This document shows positions 25,992 to 35,625 of a stretch of DNA of 64,000 bases, one piece after another. A program made the translations under genes and the position numbers. The stretch is taken from positions 434,001-498,000 of the forward strand of contig CBDCBH010000002.1 in assembly GCA_965214235.1 (NCBI GenBank), written 5' to 3'. This DNA is from Ilyomonas sp965214235 (GTDB lineage Bacteria > Bacteroidota > Bacteroidia > Chitinophagales > Chitinophagaceae). The notes beneath the pieces were generated by a model. It had not been told where the DNA came from and searched no databases. It was given only the letters and a program-made list of their open reading frames with translations. The first letter of the stretch is position 1. Each line of letters begins with the position of its first letter.

Positions 25992-26930
25992 TTAATCTTC
26001 ATATTTTTTCCCAATGATGATTGAATTTGAAATTAAATTTTTTTTACCGCTTTTAAGCAAATTATAATCCAATCTTCCCAATTCAATACCTGCCCAACCA
26101 ACCTGATTAACCACTACCTCTTTACCTATCTTGTTTATATACTTACGAGGTTCGTCAAAAAAACGATGTGTATGTGCACTAATAATCAAATCAATGTCAT
26201 AGCTTTCTCTTGCCAGCACATTATCACTTACTTTATCATTGTTGTATTTATCGCCCAGATGCGATAAGCAAATAATTAAATCACAGCCTTCTTTTTTTTT
26301 TAAAATACCGGCAATTCTGTTTGCATTTTCAATAGGGTTAAGATATTTTACATTGCCATATAATTCATCAGCAATTAAACCCTGTAATTCAATGCCTACG
26401 CCGGTTACACCAATTTTTACATTGCCTTTTTGAAATACTTTGTAGAATGGAATTTTATGCTGAAGCGATGTGTTTGTAAAGTTGTAATTGCAAACTACTA
26501 CAGGTAAATCTGCAAACCGATTAATGATGTTTGCATAGTTATCAACGCCAGCGGCAAAATCGCTTTCACCAATGGTTACAGCATCGTATTTCATTGCGCT
26601 CATCGCCTTTATTTCAGGCTCGCCTTTAAACAATTCAAAGTAAGGCGTATTGCCAAAAATATCGCCTGCATCCAGCAACAAAACATGTTTGTTTTTACTC
26701 CGAATTTCTTCAACCATTTCTGCACGAGCCGCAATGCCGCCAAGCCCCTGGTTTGCGCTGCCATCCATAGGAAATGCTTCAAGATGACTGTGCATATCAC
26801 CTGTATGAAGAATTACAATTCGTTGTTCTTCGCTTGTTGAATTTTTTATATCAGGCAATAAAAAAGAAGTTGCCAATGCGCTTGCCGACAACACCGTTTG
26901 TTGCAAAAAATTTCTTCTGCTAATCTGCAT
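25992..26930 (-). CDS. Metallophosphatase domain of a split UshA-like 5'-nucleotidase, altered active site
   Basis: The 312-residue protein has a twin-arginine-type signal (SRRNFLQQTVLSASALAT) and the metallophosphatase fold of UshA-like 5'-nucleotidases: ILHTGDMHSH, LLLDAGDIFGN, ICLSHLGDKYN and SAHTHRF. The usual GNHD/GNHE motif reads GESDF, so the metal-binding Asn is Glu and the catalytic His is Ser. The other metal ligands are present. The C-terminal nucleotide-binding domain is encoded separately by the preceding gene, which overlaps this one by 11 bases. Activity is therefore uncertain: it could have a changed metal site or be a binding protein. Confidence 0.85.
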   Translation of the reverse strand: MQISRRNFLQQTVLSASALATSFLLPDIKNSTSEEQRIVILHTGDMHSHLEAFPMDGSANQGLGGIAARAEMVEEIRSKNKHVLLLDAGDIFGNTPYFELFKGEPEIKAMSAMKYDAVTIGESDFAAGVDNYANIINRFADLPVVVCNYNFTNTSLQHKIPFYKVFQKGNVKIGVTGVGIELQGLIADELYGNVKYLNPIENANRIAGILKKKEGCDLIICLSHLGDKYNNDKVSDNVLARESYDIDLIISAHTHRFFDEPRKYINKIGKEVVVNQVGWAGIELGRLDYNLLKSGKKNLISNSIIIGKKYED

Positions 26931-27657
26931 TTACAATCCTGTTTTCAAGGTTTGCAGATACAGGTTTACCGGCGTTGGTAAACGATTGTATATAATCAAG
27001 CAAAGCCGTTCTATATAAAAGGGTTTTGTTTTGTTGCACAATATTTTTCAGCATCGAACAACCATCGCCGCCGTTGGCGAGATAATCAAAAACAGCAATC
27101 GTGTAAATGGATGTATCGCTTAACGAAGCGTTGTTAATTACAACATCAACCGCTTTTCTGTTTTTTATTTTCATGACGATGCCGGAAGATGCGCAGCCGC
27201 CTTTGTACGCCATTACATCAAGCAATTGATGAACAATGTTTCCACTTACTTTTTGCAGCACAATAAGATTGTCGTAAGGTACGAGATCATAAATATTCTG
27301 ACGTTTAATTTCACCTTTCGGAAGATAAGAGCGAATGCTTCCGTAATTAATAAAAGCCGCATCTACATTGGTTTTAAAAGCTTTTGATGCGTATTGCTTC
27401 ATACAATCAGCCATTAAATTTCCCAATGCACTTTCCGGTTGTTTTTTATATAAGCCTCCGTTGCAAAAACCAATCACAGTATTCATGTATTTATTCACGC
27501 TATCTGTATAAGGTTGAAGCAAACTTATTAAACCGCTATCCTGTTTATTTGATCTGTTGATTTCATAATTTTTGTACAGCACTTCAACCGGCTGTTGTGC
27601 ATAAGTAATGATTGAAAATAACAAAGCAGTAATAAAAAGCAATTGTTTTGGCAGCAT
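26920..27657 (-). CDS. 5'-nucleotidase C-terminal domain protein (partner of the split UshA-like enzyme)
   Basis: The 245-residue protein has a signal peptide (residues 1-20, ending ITYAQ) and the 5_nucleotid_C fold: SALGNLMADCMKQYA, AFINYGSIRSYLPKGEI, YDLVPYDNLIVLQKVSG and the nucleotide-stacking region FDYLANGGDGCSML. In full-length UshA this domain follows the phosphatase domain on one chain. Here it is a separate protein whose gene comes first and overlaps the phosphatase-domain gene by 11 bases, so the two are translationally linked. This one would be Sec-exported and its partner Tat-exported. Confidence 0.88.
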   Translation of the reverse strand: MLPKQLLFITALLFSIITYAQQPVEVLYKNYEINRSNKQDSGLISLLQPYTDSVNKYMNTVIGFCNGGLYKKQPESALGNLMADCMKQYASKAFKTNVDAAFINYGSIRSYLPKGEIKRQNIYDLVPYDNLIVLQKVSGNIVHQLLDVMAYKGGCASSGIVMKIKNRKAVDVVINNASLSDTSIYTIAVFDYLANGGDGCSMLKNIVQQNKTLLYRTALLDYIQSFTNAGKPVSANLENRIVNAD

Positions 27658-27773
27658 GTATAAAGAGTAAAAAGGAAATAAAACTTTCGATTTGAAAGAT
27701 AAACTTTTCTTGCAACTTGCCTCTTGTTTCGTTTATCCCGTTACCCGATTCTTGATTCCTGGCGATTGCACAA

Positions 27774-30353
27774 TTACCATTTCTCTAATTGCGCCTGCAT
27801 CCGTTGAATGCGGTCTTCTAATTTTTCAGAAGTTAGTGTTTCACGCAAGCTATCTACTTTTATAGGAAAAGAAAATGGTGTTAATCTTTGCGGAAAAGTG
27901 AGGATGATATTTTCATTTTGAATGCGTGTTAATGCGTTGCGCAAACGTACTTCTTCCATTTGTTGATCGAGCACTTCCTGGTATGCCTGGCGCATTAATA
28001 AATTGTTCGGGTCGTACTCATAAAATACATTAAAAAGAAGTGAAGCTGATGCTTGCAAATGGCTCCTTTTTTTATGCTCGCCCGGATAACCCTGAAACAC
28101 CAAACCGCCAATCACGGCAATGTCTCTGAACTTTCTTCTTGCCATCTCTACACTATTCACGCTTTGCTGAATATCACGTAATAAATCTTTCGTTGAAAAC
28201 AAATCATACACGTTGCTATCATCAACCGGAATAGGTTGGTCGCTTAACAACTCAAAGCCATAATCATTCATGGCAATTGAGAAAGTAATGGGTTGAATTT
28301 TACTGATGCGGAACGCTAACAAAGCCGCCATCGCTTCATGTACCAACCTGCCTTCAAATGGATAAGCGAATAAATGAAAACCATCTCTTGTCTCAATTTG
28401 TTCTATCAATAACTCGCCTGCTTTTGGAATGTGAGACAGTTCCTTCTGCAGCTCAAAAAGCGGTTGTAAAATTCTTATCTCAATTGCTTTTGCCTGTTTG
28501 GATAATGCACTGTTAAAAGCCTGCCGAAGCATAACACCCAAATTGGCTGAAAGCGGCATCCTGCCTCCATTCCAGCTTGGCACAAGGGCTTTTTTACTTG
28601 TACTTTTTTTAGTCATCACCGTCATGTCTTTAATGGCAACAAGTTCCAGTATTTTGCCTGCCAATACAAACACATCTCCGGGTTCTAAACGACTAATAAA
28701 GCTTTCTTCAATCATACCTACATAAGCGCCGCCCAACAGCTTCACTTTCAGCGTGGCATCGCTTACAATGGCTCCAATGTGCATCCGGTGCCGCATAGCA
28801 ATTCTGCGGCTTTTTATTTGGTGCAAGCCATCGCTTTCAATCTCAACTTTTTTATACTCATCATATTGTTGCAAAGCGTTTCCACCGCTGGTTACCGAAT
28901 GTAAAATTTGCTGCCATTCCTCTTTCGTTAGTTCGCTAAAACAATGTGTTGTTTTTACTTCATTAAATAATTGTTCGGCATAAAAACCTTCGCCAATAGC
29001 AATGGTGCATATATACTGCGTGAGTACATCAAAACAAAGCATCATCGGCTCGCGGCTTTCAATTTTATTTTCTTTGATGGCTTGTTTTAACGCTGCCGCT
29101 TCCACCAGTTCTAATGAATGCGTTGGTAAAAAATAAATTTTACTTACTTCACCGGGACCGTGTCCGCTGCGACCTGCACGCTGCAGAAAGCGGGCAACGC
29201 CTTTGGGCGAACCAACTTGTATCACGGTATCAACCGGACGAAAATCGACACCCAAATCAAGACTTGCTGTGCATACAACCGCTTTTAGTTTTTTTACGTG
29301 CAAAGCTTCTTCCACCCACCTTCTTAATTCGTGTTCAATGCTGCCATGATGCAAAGCAATGGCGCCTGCAAATTGCGGAGCTATATCAAGTAGTTTTTGA
29401 TACCATCGCTCGCTCATGCCGCGTGTGTTAATGAAGATTAATGTGGTAACACTTTCTTCAATAATGGGCACAATTTTATCGGCTAACGTTAATCCCAAAT
29501 GCCCTGCCCATGGATATTTTTCTATTTCATCTGGCAGGATAGATTCCACATCAATGCGTTTATCCAACGATGCTTTTACAATGATGCCGCCCTCACCTCC
29601 AACCCATTTCCCAGGGCGGAGAGGGGAGCTTTGAAGCGGATGAAGTAGTACATCTTTTGCCTGTTGTAAATTGCCAATGGTAGCGGAGATGCCCCAGAGA
29701 GAAATAGTTGATGGTTGATGGTTGATAGTTAATGGTTGGCTTTCTGCCAACTGCAATCTATCATCTGTCAACTTGCAATTAATGATTCTCGACATTGCCA
29801 ATTCAACCAACACTCCACGCTTACTTCCTAATAATTCATGCCATTCATCAACCGCAATTATGCGGAGCGTTTTAAACGCTTCAGAATATCCTTTTTGCGC
29901 TAATAACAAATGTAAACTTTCGGGTGTGATGATGAGCACCTCTGGCATATTCCGCTTTTGTTTTTGCCGTTCGCTAACATCGGTATCACCATTGCGAATG
30001 CCAATTTGCCACTGCATTTGAAGTTCACTAATCACTTCTTCCATTGCCCTGCCAATGTCTTTGGCAAGCGCACGTAAAGGCGTAAGCCACAACAATTGCA
30101 AGCCGTTTTTTCTCTTGTTCTGATAATTTTTCGGATTGTTGTTGATGAACTGTATAACCGCGCCTAAAAATACAGAGAACGTTTTACCACAACCGGTTGG
30201 CGCATTCACCAGGCCGCTTTTGCAATCAACAATATGTTGCCATGCTTCTTCCTGAAAAAGGAAGGGATGAAAGCTTTTTGAGGATAGCCAATTCTGTATA
30301 ACCTTATAACCTTTTGTTTGCTGTAAAGATGTTGTTGAAGATTCGGTACTCAC
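27774..30353 (-). CDS. Ligase-associated Lhr-like DEXH-box DNA helicase
   Basis: The 859-residue protein shows helicase motif I (NAPTGCGKT), motif II VDEWHE, motif III SAT and motif VI QRAGRSGHG. A winged-helix/Lhr core follows, as in the ligase-associated DNA damage response helicases common in Bacteroidota. No DNA ligase gene is adjacent. Between the DEXH domain and the second RecA domain (residues about 205-257) the protein has extra, low-quality sequence. There the DNA contains a TTGATGG tandem repeat (29708-29738) and a GC-rich inverted element (29591-29636), both kept in frame. The gene ends 117 bases before the nucleotidase pair begins. Confidence 0.9.
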   Translation of the reverse strand: MSTESSTTSLQQTKGYKVIQNWLSSKSFHPFLFQEEAWQHIVDCKSGLVNAPTGCGKTFSVFLGAVIQFINNNPKNYQNKRKNGLQLLWLTPLRALAKDIGRAMEEVISELQMQWQIGIRNGDTDVSERQKQKRNMPEVLIITPESLHLLLAQKGYSEAFKTLRIIAVDEWHELLGSKRGVLVELAMSRIINCKLTDDRLQLAESQPLTINHQPSTISLWGISATIGNLQQAKDVLLHPLQSSPLRPGKWVGGEGGIIVKASLDKRIDVESILPDEIEKYPWAGHLGLTLADKIVPIIEESVTTLIFINTRGMSERWYQKLLDIAPQFAGAIALHHGSIEHELRRWVEEALHVKKLKAVVCTASLDLGVDFRPVDTVIQVGSPKGVARFLQRAGRSGHGPGEVSKIYFLPTHSLELVEAAALKQAIKENKIESREPMMLCFDVLTQYICTIAIGEGFYAEQLFNEVKTTHCFSELTKEEWQQILHSVTSGGNALQQYDEYKKVEIESDGLHQIKSRRIAMRHRMHIGAIVSDATLKVKLLGGAYVGMIEESFISRLEPGDVFVLAGKILELVAIKDMTVMTKKSTSKKALVPSWNGGRMPLSANLGVMLRQAFNSALSKQAKAIEIRILQPLFELQKELSHIPKAGELLIEQIETRDGFHLFAYPFEGRLVHEAMAALLAFRISKIQPITFSIAMNDYGFELLSDQPIPVDDSNVYDLFSTKDLLRDIQQSVNSVEMARRKFRDIAVIGGLVFQGYPGEHKKRSHLQASASLLFNVFYEYDPNNLLMRQAYQEVLDQQMEEVRLRNALTRIQNENIILTFPQRLTPFSFPIKVDSLRETLTSEKLEDRIQRMQAQLEKW
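29591..29636. repeat. GC-rich palindromic intergenic-type repeat inside the helicase gene
   Basis: CCTCACCTCCAACCCATTT... followed by ...GGAGAGGGGAGCTTTGAAG looks like the CTCCCCTCTCC...GGGTTGGAGGTGAGG elements usually seen between Bacteroidota genes. In the helicase it is read as SSPLRPGKWVGGEGG. Its identity as a dispersed repeat rests on general knowledge. Confidence 0.55.
29708..29738. repeat. TTGATGG-type tandem repeat inside the helicase gene
   Basis: TTGATGG, TTGATGG, TTGATAG and TTAATGG follow each other, a simple repeat common in intergenic DNA of this phylum. In the helicase it encodes QPLTINHQPSTIS just before the LWGISATIGN segment. Confidence 0.6.
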
Positions 30354-30489
30354 AATTCAAATGTACAATGTTGAATGTATTTTGTTTGTAGTAAGTAATA
30401 GATAATAAGTAGTATACAGTAACGCAATGAACTTTTTCAGAGATTTAAGAAAACAAAAAATGGAACAAAAACAAACTATCTGCTACTAA

Positions 30490-31494
30490 TCACAACTCCC
30501 ACCATTTTTTATCAGGATATGTTTCGCCTAAAACAACAACCTCACCAATCATGGGTGTGGTTATGTTTATATTTAGTTCACTTGCTTTTTTTGTAATGCG
30601 GTTGATAGGATCATCCCATGAGTGAAGTGAAAGAGAGAACCTCGCCCAATGCACTGGCAGTAAGGCTTTCGTGCCTACATCAATCGCAGCCTGTACTGTT
30701 TCTTCGGGCATCATGTGAATGTCGTGCCACTCTTCATTGTATTGTCCGCATTCTAATATAGCAAGGTCAAAAGGTCCGTATTTTTTTCCAATGTCTTTGA
30801 AGTGTGAAGCATAACCGCTGTCGCCGCCCAGTAACAGTTTGTATTCTTTCGTTTGTAAAATAAATGCCGACCAAAGTGTTTGATCTCTTTTTGTTCCTCG
30901 TCCTGAAAAATGCCGCGCAGGTAAAGCGGTAAGTTGCCAATCATCAACAGCGATGGATTGGTGCCAATCCAATTCTTTTATTTTCTCTTCTTCATAACCC
31001 CAATACACCAAATGCGAAGCCACGCCAAGCGATGTGCAAACGAGTTTTACTTTATTTTTTATTTTTATTATTGTTTCATAATCCAGATGATCGTAATGAT
31101 CGTGTGTAATGAGCAATATATCTATCTCGGGCATGTCATCTACACTATATACATTCGTTCCTGCAAACGCTTTGTTCATGCCTTTGAACGGCGAAGCATA
31201 ATCGCTGAAAACCGGATCAACCAAAATTATTTTATCATTGATTTTTATGAGATATGAAGAGTGCCCAAACCAAACAATGACGGGCTTTTCAGCGTTTAAT
31301 GCAAACAGATTTGTTTTTATAGAAGGTAACGGTTTTGGGGGAAAACAATTGGCAGGCTTAGTTAAAAATTTAAATAGAATTCCAAATGCTTTTGCACCCA
31401 TTTGCAGTGCATACGTTGGCACCGGATTTTGAAACTGCCCATCCCGATAATTGGGTGATTGTTGTACTCTTTCTTTTTCTTTTCCCAATGGCAT
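30490..31494 (-). CDS. MBL-fold metal-dependent hydrolase (UlaG/NAPE-PLD-like)
   Basis: The metallo-beta-lactamase motif THDHYDHLD is clear, with WFGHSSYLIKI upstream, LLGGDSGYASHF for the bridging Asp and LPVHWARFSLS for the terminal His. This pattern is typical of the UlaG/NAPE-PLD-like branch (phospholipase D-type or lactonase). I start at Met 31494 (MPLGKEKERVQQSPNYRDGQFQNP), where homologues normally begin; an in-frame ATG at 31515 would add seven residues. The substrate is unknown. The product lacks a signal peptide. Confidence 0.85.
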   Translation of the reverse strand: MPLGKEKERVQQSPNYRDGQFQNPVPTYALQMGAKAFGILFKFLTKPANCFPPKPLPSIKTNLFALNAEKPVIVWFGHSSYLIKINDKIILVDPVFSDYASPFKGMNKAFAGTNVYSVDDMPEIDILLITHDHYDHLDYETIIKIKNKVKLVCTSLGVASHLVYWGYEEEKIKELDWHQSIAVDDWQLTALPARHFSGRGTKRDQTLWSAFILQTKEYKLLLGGDSGYASHFKDIGKKYGPFDLAILECGQYNEEWHDIHMMPEETVQAAIDVGTKALLPVHWARFSLSLHSWDDPINRITKKASELNINITTPMIGEVVVLGETYPDKKWWEL

Positions 31495-31591
31495 TTTACC
31501 AAACGATGCAAACATTCATTTCCTTTTTAATAAGGAAAGATAAGAGCATTTTCATTCATCTTTGTTTCTTCATTTATCAAAATACCATAAC

Positions 31592-31888
31592 ATGCCTTAC
31601 GAAAGCGATCCACTTCATGTAAATGAAAAAGAGCATCAGTTTGAAATAATGGTTGACGGCTATAAAGCCTTTATCAATTACAAACAAGGCGGTAAAAGAA
31701 TGTATCTTATTCATACCGAAGTGCCGTCAGAAATTGAAGGTAAAGGCGTTGCTACAATGCTTGTTGAAAAGACGTTGAAATACATTAATGAGAACCAGTT
31801 GCAGCTTGTTCCGTTATGTGGTTTTGTGCAATCTTTTATAGAGAAGCATCCTGAATGGAAGCATTTGGTGAAGAAGGAAAAAGAATAA
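31592..31888 (+). CDS. Small GNAT-type N-acetyltransferase (YidJ/GNAT_acetyltr-like family)
   Basis: From ATG 31592 the product has 98 residues and spans the compact acetyltransferase fold: FEIMVDGYKAFINYKQ, MYLIHTEVPSEIEGKGVATMLVEKTLKYI (the acetyl-CoA loop is EIEGKGVA) and LVPLCGFVQSFIEKHPEW. These one-domain proteins resemble human GTLF/NATD1; substrates are unknown. A nominal upstream start at 31562 would add ten residues that do not fit the family. The gene is divergent from the MBL gene and is followed by the hscA promoter. Confidence 0.85.
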   Translation: MPYESDPLHVNEKEHQFEIMVDGYKAFINYKQGGKRMYLIHTEVPSEIEGKGVATMLVEKTLKYINENQLQLVPLCGFVQSFIEKHPEWKHLVKKEKE

Positions 31889-31904
31889 ATTTTAATAACG
31901 CGCT

Positions 31905-31912
31905 TACCTTTG
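31905..31912 (+). promoter_or_regulatory. -7 box of the hscA promoter
   Basis: TACCTTTG matches the TAnnTTTG consensus exactly and lies 16 bases before the hscA ATG, which gives a leader of about 10 bases. No convincing TTTG is seen at the -33 distance. Confidence 0.5.
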
Positions 31913-31928
31913 CATTTTATTTTTTATT

Positions 31929-33787
31929 ATGGCGAAAATTGGAATTAACATAGCAACAGGCAGCCTGCAAAAAGATGATATTATTGTAGGCATTGATTTA
32001 GGAACCACCAATAGTTTAGTGGCAATCATTCATCCGGAAACCGAGTAAACCGATTGCTTTGAAAGAGCACAACAGCAGCAGTCTCGTACCAAGTGTAATT
32101 CATTTCAGCAATGGAAACATAATTGTTGGTAACGAAGCCAAACAATATTTAGAGGTCGATCCATCCAATACTATTTTCAGTGCAAAAAGATTGATGGGAA
32201 AAAGCTATAATGACGTAAAAGAAAATGCCGCTTTTTATAGTTATAAAGTAATTGACGATAATGAAGAAAGTCTTGTAAAAGTACAGGTTGGCACCACTTT
32301 TTATTCGCCTGTTGAACTGTCTTCTCTTATTTTAAAAGAACTGAAAGAACGCGCCGAGCATATTTTAAAAACACCTGTAACCCGCGCTGTTATTACGGTC
32401 CCGGCTTATTTTAATGATGCGCAGCGTCAGGCTACACGCGATGCCGGCAAGTTGGCTGGTCTTGATGTTCTTCGCATTGTGAACGAACCCACGGCAGCCA
32501 GTTTAGCGTATGGATTGGGCTTGCAAAAAGATGAAGAAAAAAACAATTGCCGTGTATGATTTAGGTGGTGGTACGTTTGATGTTTCTATCCTTAAAATTA
32601 ACAGTGGAATCTTTGAAGTTTTGAGTACAAACGGCGATACATATTTGGGAGGAGACGACTTCGACAGGTTAATTGTACATTACTGGATGCAGCAGGAAGG
32701 CTATACGCAGGAAGATTTTGAACTGGATAATACGCTCATGCAATCTTTAAGGATAAAAGCCGAAGAAGCAAAGAAAAAATTGAGTACTGAAGATACTTAT
32801 TTAACTGGGATTGAGCATGATTCGATTTCTATTTCGCGCAGCAAGTTTGAAGAACTAATACAGCCGCTGATAGATAAAACAATCAATAGTTGCCGCAGTG
32901 CTTTACAAGATGCAAACCTGCAAACAAGTGATATTGATGTAGTGGTAATGGTAGGCGGCAGCACACGTATTCCCGCAGTAAAAAAAGCAGTCAGTAAATT
33001 CTTTGGCAAGCCTGTGAATGATGAGGTAAACCCTGATGAAGTAGTGGCTTTAGGCGCTGCGGTGCAAGCCGATATTTTAGCGGGAAACAATAAAGATTTT
33101 TTATTGCTTGATATTACACCATTGAGTTTAGGCATTGAAACCATGGGCGGCTTGATGGATGTATTAATTCCGCGCAACAGCAAGATTCCATCAAAAGCCG
33201 GAAGGCAATATACCACGCAAAAAGACGGTCAGGGAAGTATGCGTATTTCTGTGTTTCAGGGTGAGCGCGATTTGGTAAAAGATAACCGGAAACTGGCTGA
33301 ATTTAATCTTACCGGAATACCCGGAATGCCTGCCGGTTTGCCCAAGGTGGAAGTAAGCTTTTTAATTAATGCAGATGGTATTTTATCGATAAAAGCAAAA
33401 GAGCTGCGAAGCAGTGTTGAACAAACGATTGAAGTAAAACCGCAGTATGGTTTAACAGATAATGAAGTGGAAAAAATGTTGCTTGACAGCATAACAAACG
33501 CAAAAACAGACATGCAGGAACGCGCGCTGGTAGAAGCCCGCACCGAAGGCGAACAGATTTTACAAGCCACAGAAACGTTCATTACAAAAAATTCTTCGCT
33601 CCTTTCTGCAGATGAAATGACGGCAACTGCAATTGCAATGCAATCTTTACAGATGGCGGTAACAATGACTGATAAAAATCTCATTCAAACGAAAACAGAA
33701 GAGTTGAATGAAGTAACCAAACCATTTGCAGAGCGTGCTATGGATAAAGCTGTACGCGAGGCGTTACGAGGAAGAAAGATTGAATGA
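31929..33787 (+). CDS. hscA: Hsp70-type chaperone HscA, broken by two single-base frameshifts in this sequence
   Basis: The gene reads in three segments. Segment 1 (31929-32048, ATG) is MAKIGINIATGS...GIDLGTTNSLVA and ends at TAA after HPETE. Segment 2 continues in another frame from KPIALKEHNSSSLVPSVIHF to about 32535. Segment 3 carries AVYDLGGGTFDVSIL to the end. Removing the T at 32046 and one A in the A7 run near 32537 restores one chain of about 620 residues. The N-terminus before the ATPase domain and the C-terminal MDKAVREALRGRKIE match HscA (compare MDQSVRRALKG of E. coli) better than DnaK. HscA helps transfer Fe-S clusters; no isc genes are adjacent. Both indels could be sequence errors. 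Confidence 0.85.
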
Positions 33788-34004
33788 AATGTTTGAAAAG
33801 ATGGCTGTATTGCAACTATCGAATTGAGCATTTGTTTATTACTTCTTATCAATTCTTCAATAAGATATTGCAGTAAAAGAAAACGAAGATTGGTAAATAA
33901 ACGGTTTCATTTCTATATAAATTACAGCTATTATTAGTATTCATTTATCATTGATAATCTTGTCGTCCCGCTGCATTGTTTGTATTTTTACAGGCTGAAA
34001 AATT

Positions 34005-35591
34005 ATGAAGTACGAAAAAGAAATTAACCGGCGCAAAACGTTTGCTATCATCTCTCACCCCGATGCCGGCAAAACCACATTAACCGAAAAATTCCTCCTG
34101 TTTGGCGGCGCTATACAAGTGGCTGGCGCTGTAAAAAGCAACAAAATAAAAAAGCACGCAACGAGCGATTTTATGGAGATAGAACGCCAGCGCGGCATCT
34201 CCGTTGCCACCAGCGTAATGACGTTTGAATACAAAGGTTTTCTCATTAATTTATTGGATACGCCCGGCCACAAAGACTTTGCAGAAGATACTTATAGAAC
34301 GCTAACTGCGGTAGATAGCGTGGTGCTTGTTATAGATAGCGTGAACGGTGTGGAAGAGCAAACAAGACGCTTAATGGAAGTATGCCGTATGCGTGATACA
34401 CCGGTGATTGTGTTTGTAAATAAAATGGACCGCGATGGTAAAAACCGTTTTGATGTATTGGAAGAAATTGAGAAAGAGCTGAACATCAGTTTGCACCCGA
34501 TGACCTGGCCGATTAACAGTGGTAAAGACTTTAAAGGTGTGTATAATTTAGACAACAAAAGCCTGCGGCTATTTGCCGCCAGCACCAAAGCTGATGAAGA
34601 AGATACGATTGCGATCAGTGATATAAACGCTGCAGTATTGGATGAAAAAATTGGTGAACGGGATGCAGCTACTTTACGTGAAGATGTTGAGCTGATTGAT
34701 GGTGTGTATGGTAAGTTGAAAGTGAATGATTATCTGGAAGGCGAAGTTGCGCCGGTGTTTTTTGGCAGTGCCGTGAATAACTTTGGAGTAAAAGAAATGC
34801 TGGATACATTTATCAGGATTGCACCAGTACCAAGAGACAGGGAAACAAACGAACGGGAAGTAGGTGTGGATGAAGAAAAATTCAGCGGGTTTGTTTTTAA
34901 AATTCATGCGAACCTCGACCCGAAACACCGCGACAGGATTGCGTTTCTGCGTGTTTGCAGCGGCAGGTTTGAGCGCAACAAATACTATCATCATGTGCGT
35001 ATGGAAAAGGAGGTTCGCTTCAGTAATCCGTATAGTTTTATGGCACGAAGCAAAGACATAATTGATGATGCCTATCCTGGCGATGTGGTAGGTTTGTTTG
35101 ATACCGGCAACTTCAAGATCGGCGATACGCTTACTGAAGGCGAAGATTTTTATTTTACCGGCATTCCTTCTTTTTCACCTGAAATTTTTAAAGAATTGGT
35201 GAACAAAGACCCGATGAAAACAAAGCAGCTTGAGAAAGGGATTTCGCAGCTTACCGATGAAGGTGTAGCGCAGTTGTTTACGCAGTTTGGCGGCAACAAA
35301 AAAATTATCGGTTGCGTGGGAGATTTACAGTTTGAAGTAATTCAATATCGCTTGTTGCATGAGTATGGCGCAGCTTGCGAATTTAGAACCTTGCCGTTTT
35401 TTAAAGCCTGCTGGCTAACCAGTAATGACCAAAAAAAATTAGAAGATTTTCTTCGTTTCAAACAACAAAATTCGGCGGCTGATAAAGATGGCAACCCCGT
35501 TTATCTTGCGCAAAGCGAATGGTTTTTAAATACTGAAATTCAGAACAATCCTGAAATAACCTTTCATTTTACAAGCGAAATAAATAAATGA
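34005..35591 (+). CDS. prfC: Peptide chain release factor 3 (RF3)
   Basis: The 528-residue GTPase has the G1 motif SHPDAGKTTLTE, the switch region RQRGISVATSVMTF, G3 LDTPGHKDF and G4 VNKMDRDGK. Domains II and III (RF3_C, ending with QNNPEITFHFTSEINK) follow. The R-GISV signature and the absence of an EF-G domain IV fit PrfC. RF3 removes RF1 or RF2 from the ribosome after termination. It follows hscA by 217 bases in which I see no strong signal. Length is normal for the family. Confidence 0.96.
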   Translation: MKYEKEINRRKTFAIISHPDAGKTTLTEKFLLFGGAIQVAGAVKSNKIKKHATSDFMEIERQRGISVATSVMTFEYKGFLINLLDTPGHKDFAEDTYRTLTAVDSVVLVIDSVNGVEEQTRRLMEVCRMRDTPVIVFVNKMDRDGKNRFDVLEEIEKELNISLHPMTWPINSGKDFKGVYNLDNKSLRLFAASTKADEEDTIAISDINAAVLDEKIGERDAATLREDVELIDGVYGKLKVNDYLEGEVAPVFFGSAVNNFGVKEMLDTFIRIAPVPRDRETNEREVGVDEEKFSGFVFKIHANLDPKHRDRIAFLRVCSGRFERNKYYHHVRMEKEVRFSNPYSFMARSKDIIDDAYPGDVVGLFDTGNFKIGDTLTEGEDFYFTGIPSFSPEIFKELVNKDPMKTKQLEKGISQLTDEGVAQLFTQFGGNKKIIGCVGDLQFEVIQYRLLHEYGAACEFRTLPFFKACWLTSNDQKKLEDFLRFKQQNSAADKDGNPVYLAQSEWFLNTEIQNNPEITFHFTSEINK

Positions 35592-35600
35592 ACAAAATGG

Positions 35601-35608
35601 TATTTTTG
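35601..35608 (+). promoter_or_regulatory. -7 box before the Uma2 gene
   Basis: TATTTTTG matches TAnnTTTG and lies 18 bases before the ATG at 35626. No TTTG is present at the -33 position, so this is moderate evidence. Confidence 0.4.
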
Positions 35609-35625
35609 TTTTAAATAATTCTGTT

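Noticed and set aside
33788..34004. Possible RNA gene or regulator between hscA and prfC
   Set aside because: No stable hairpin or conserved RNA feature; AT-rich spacer only.
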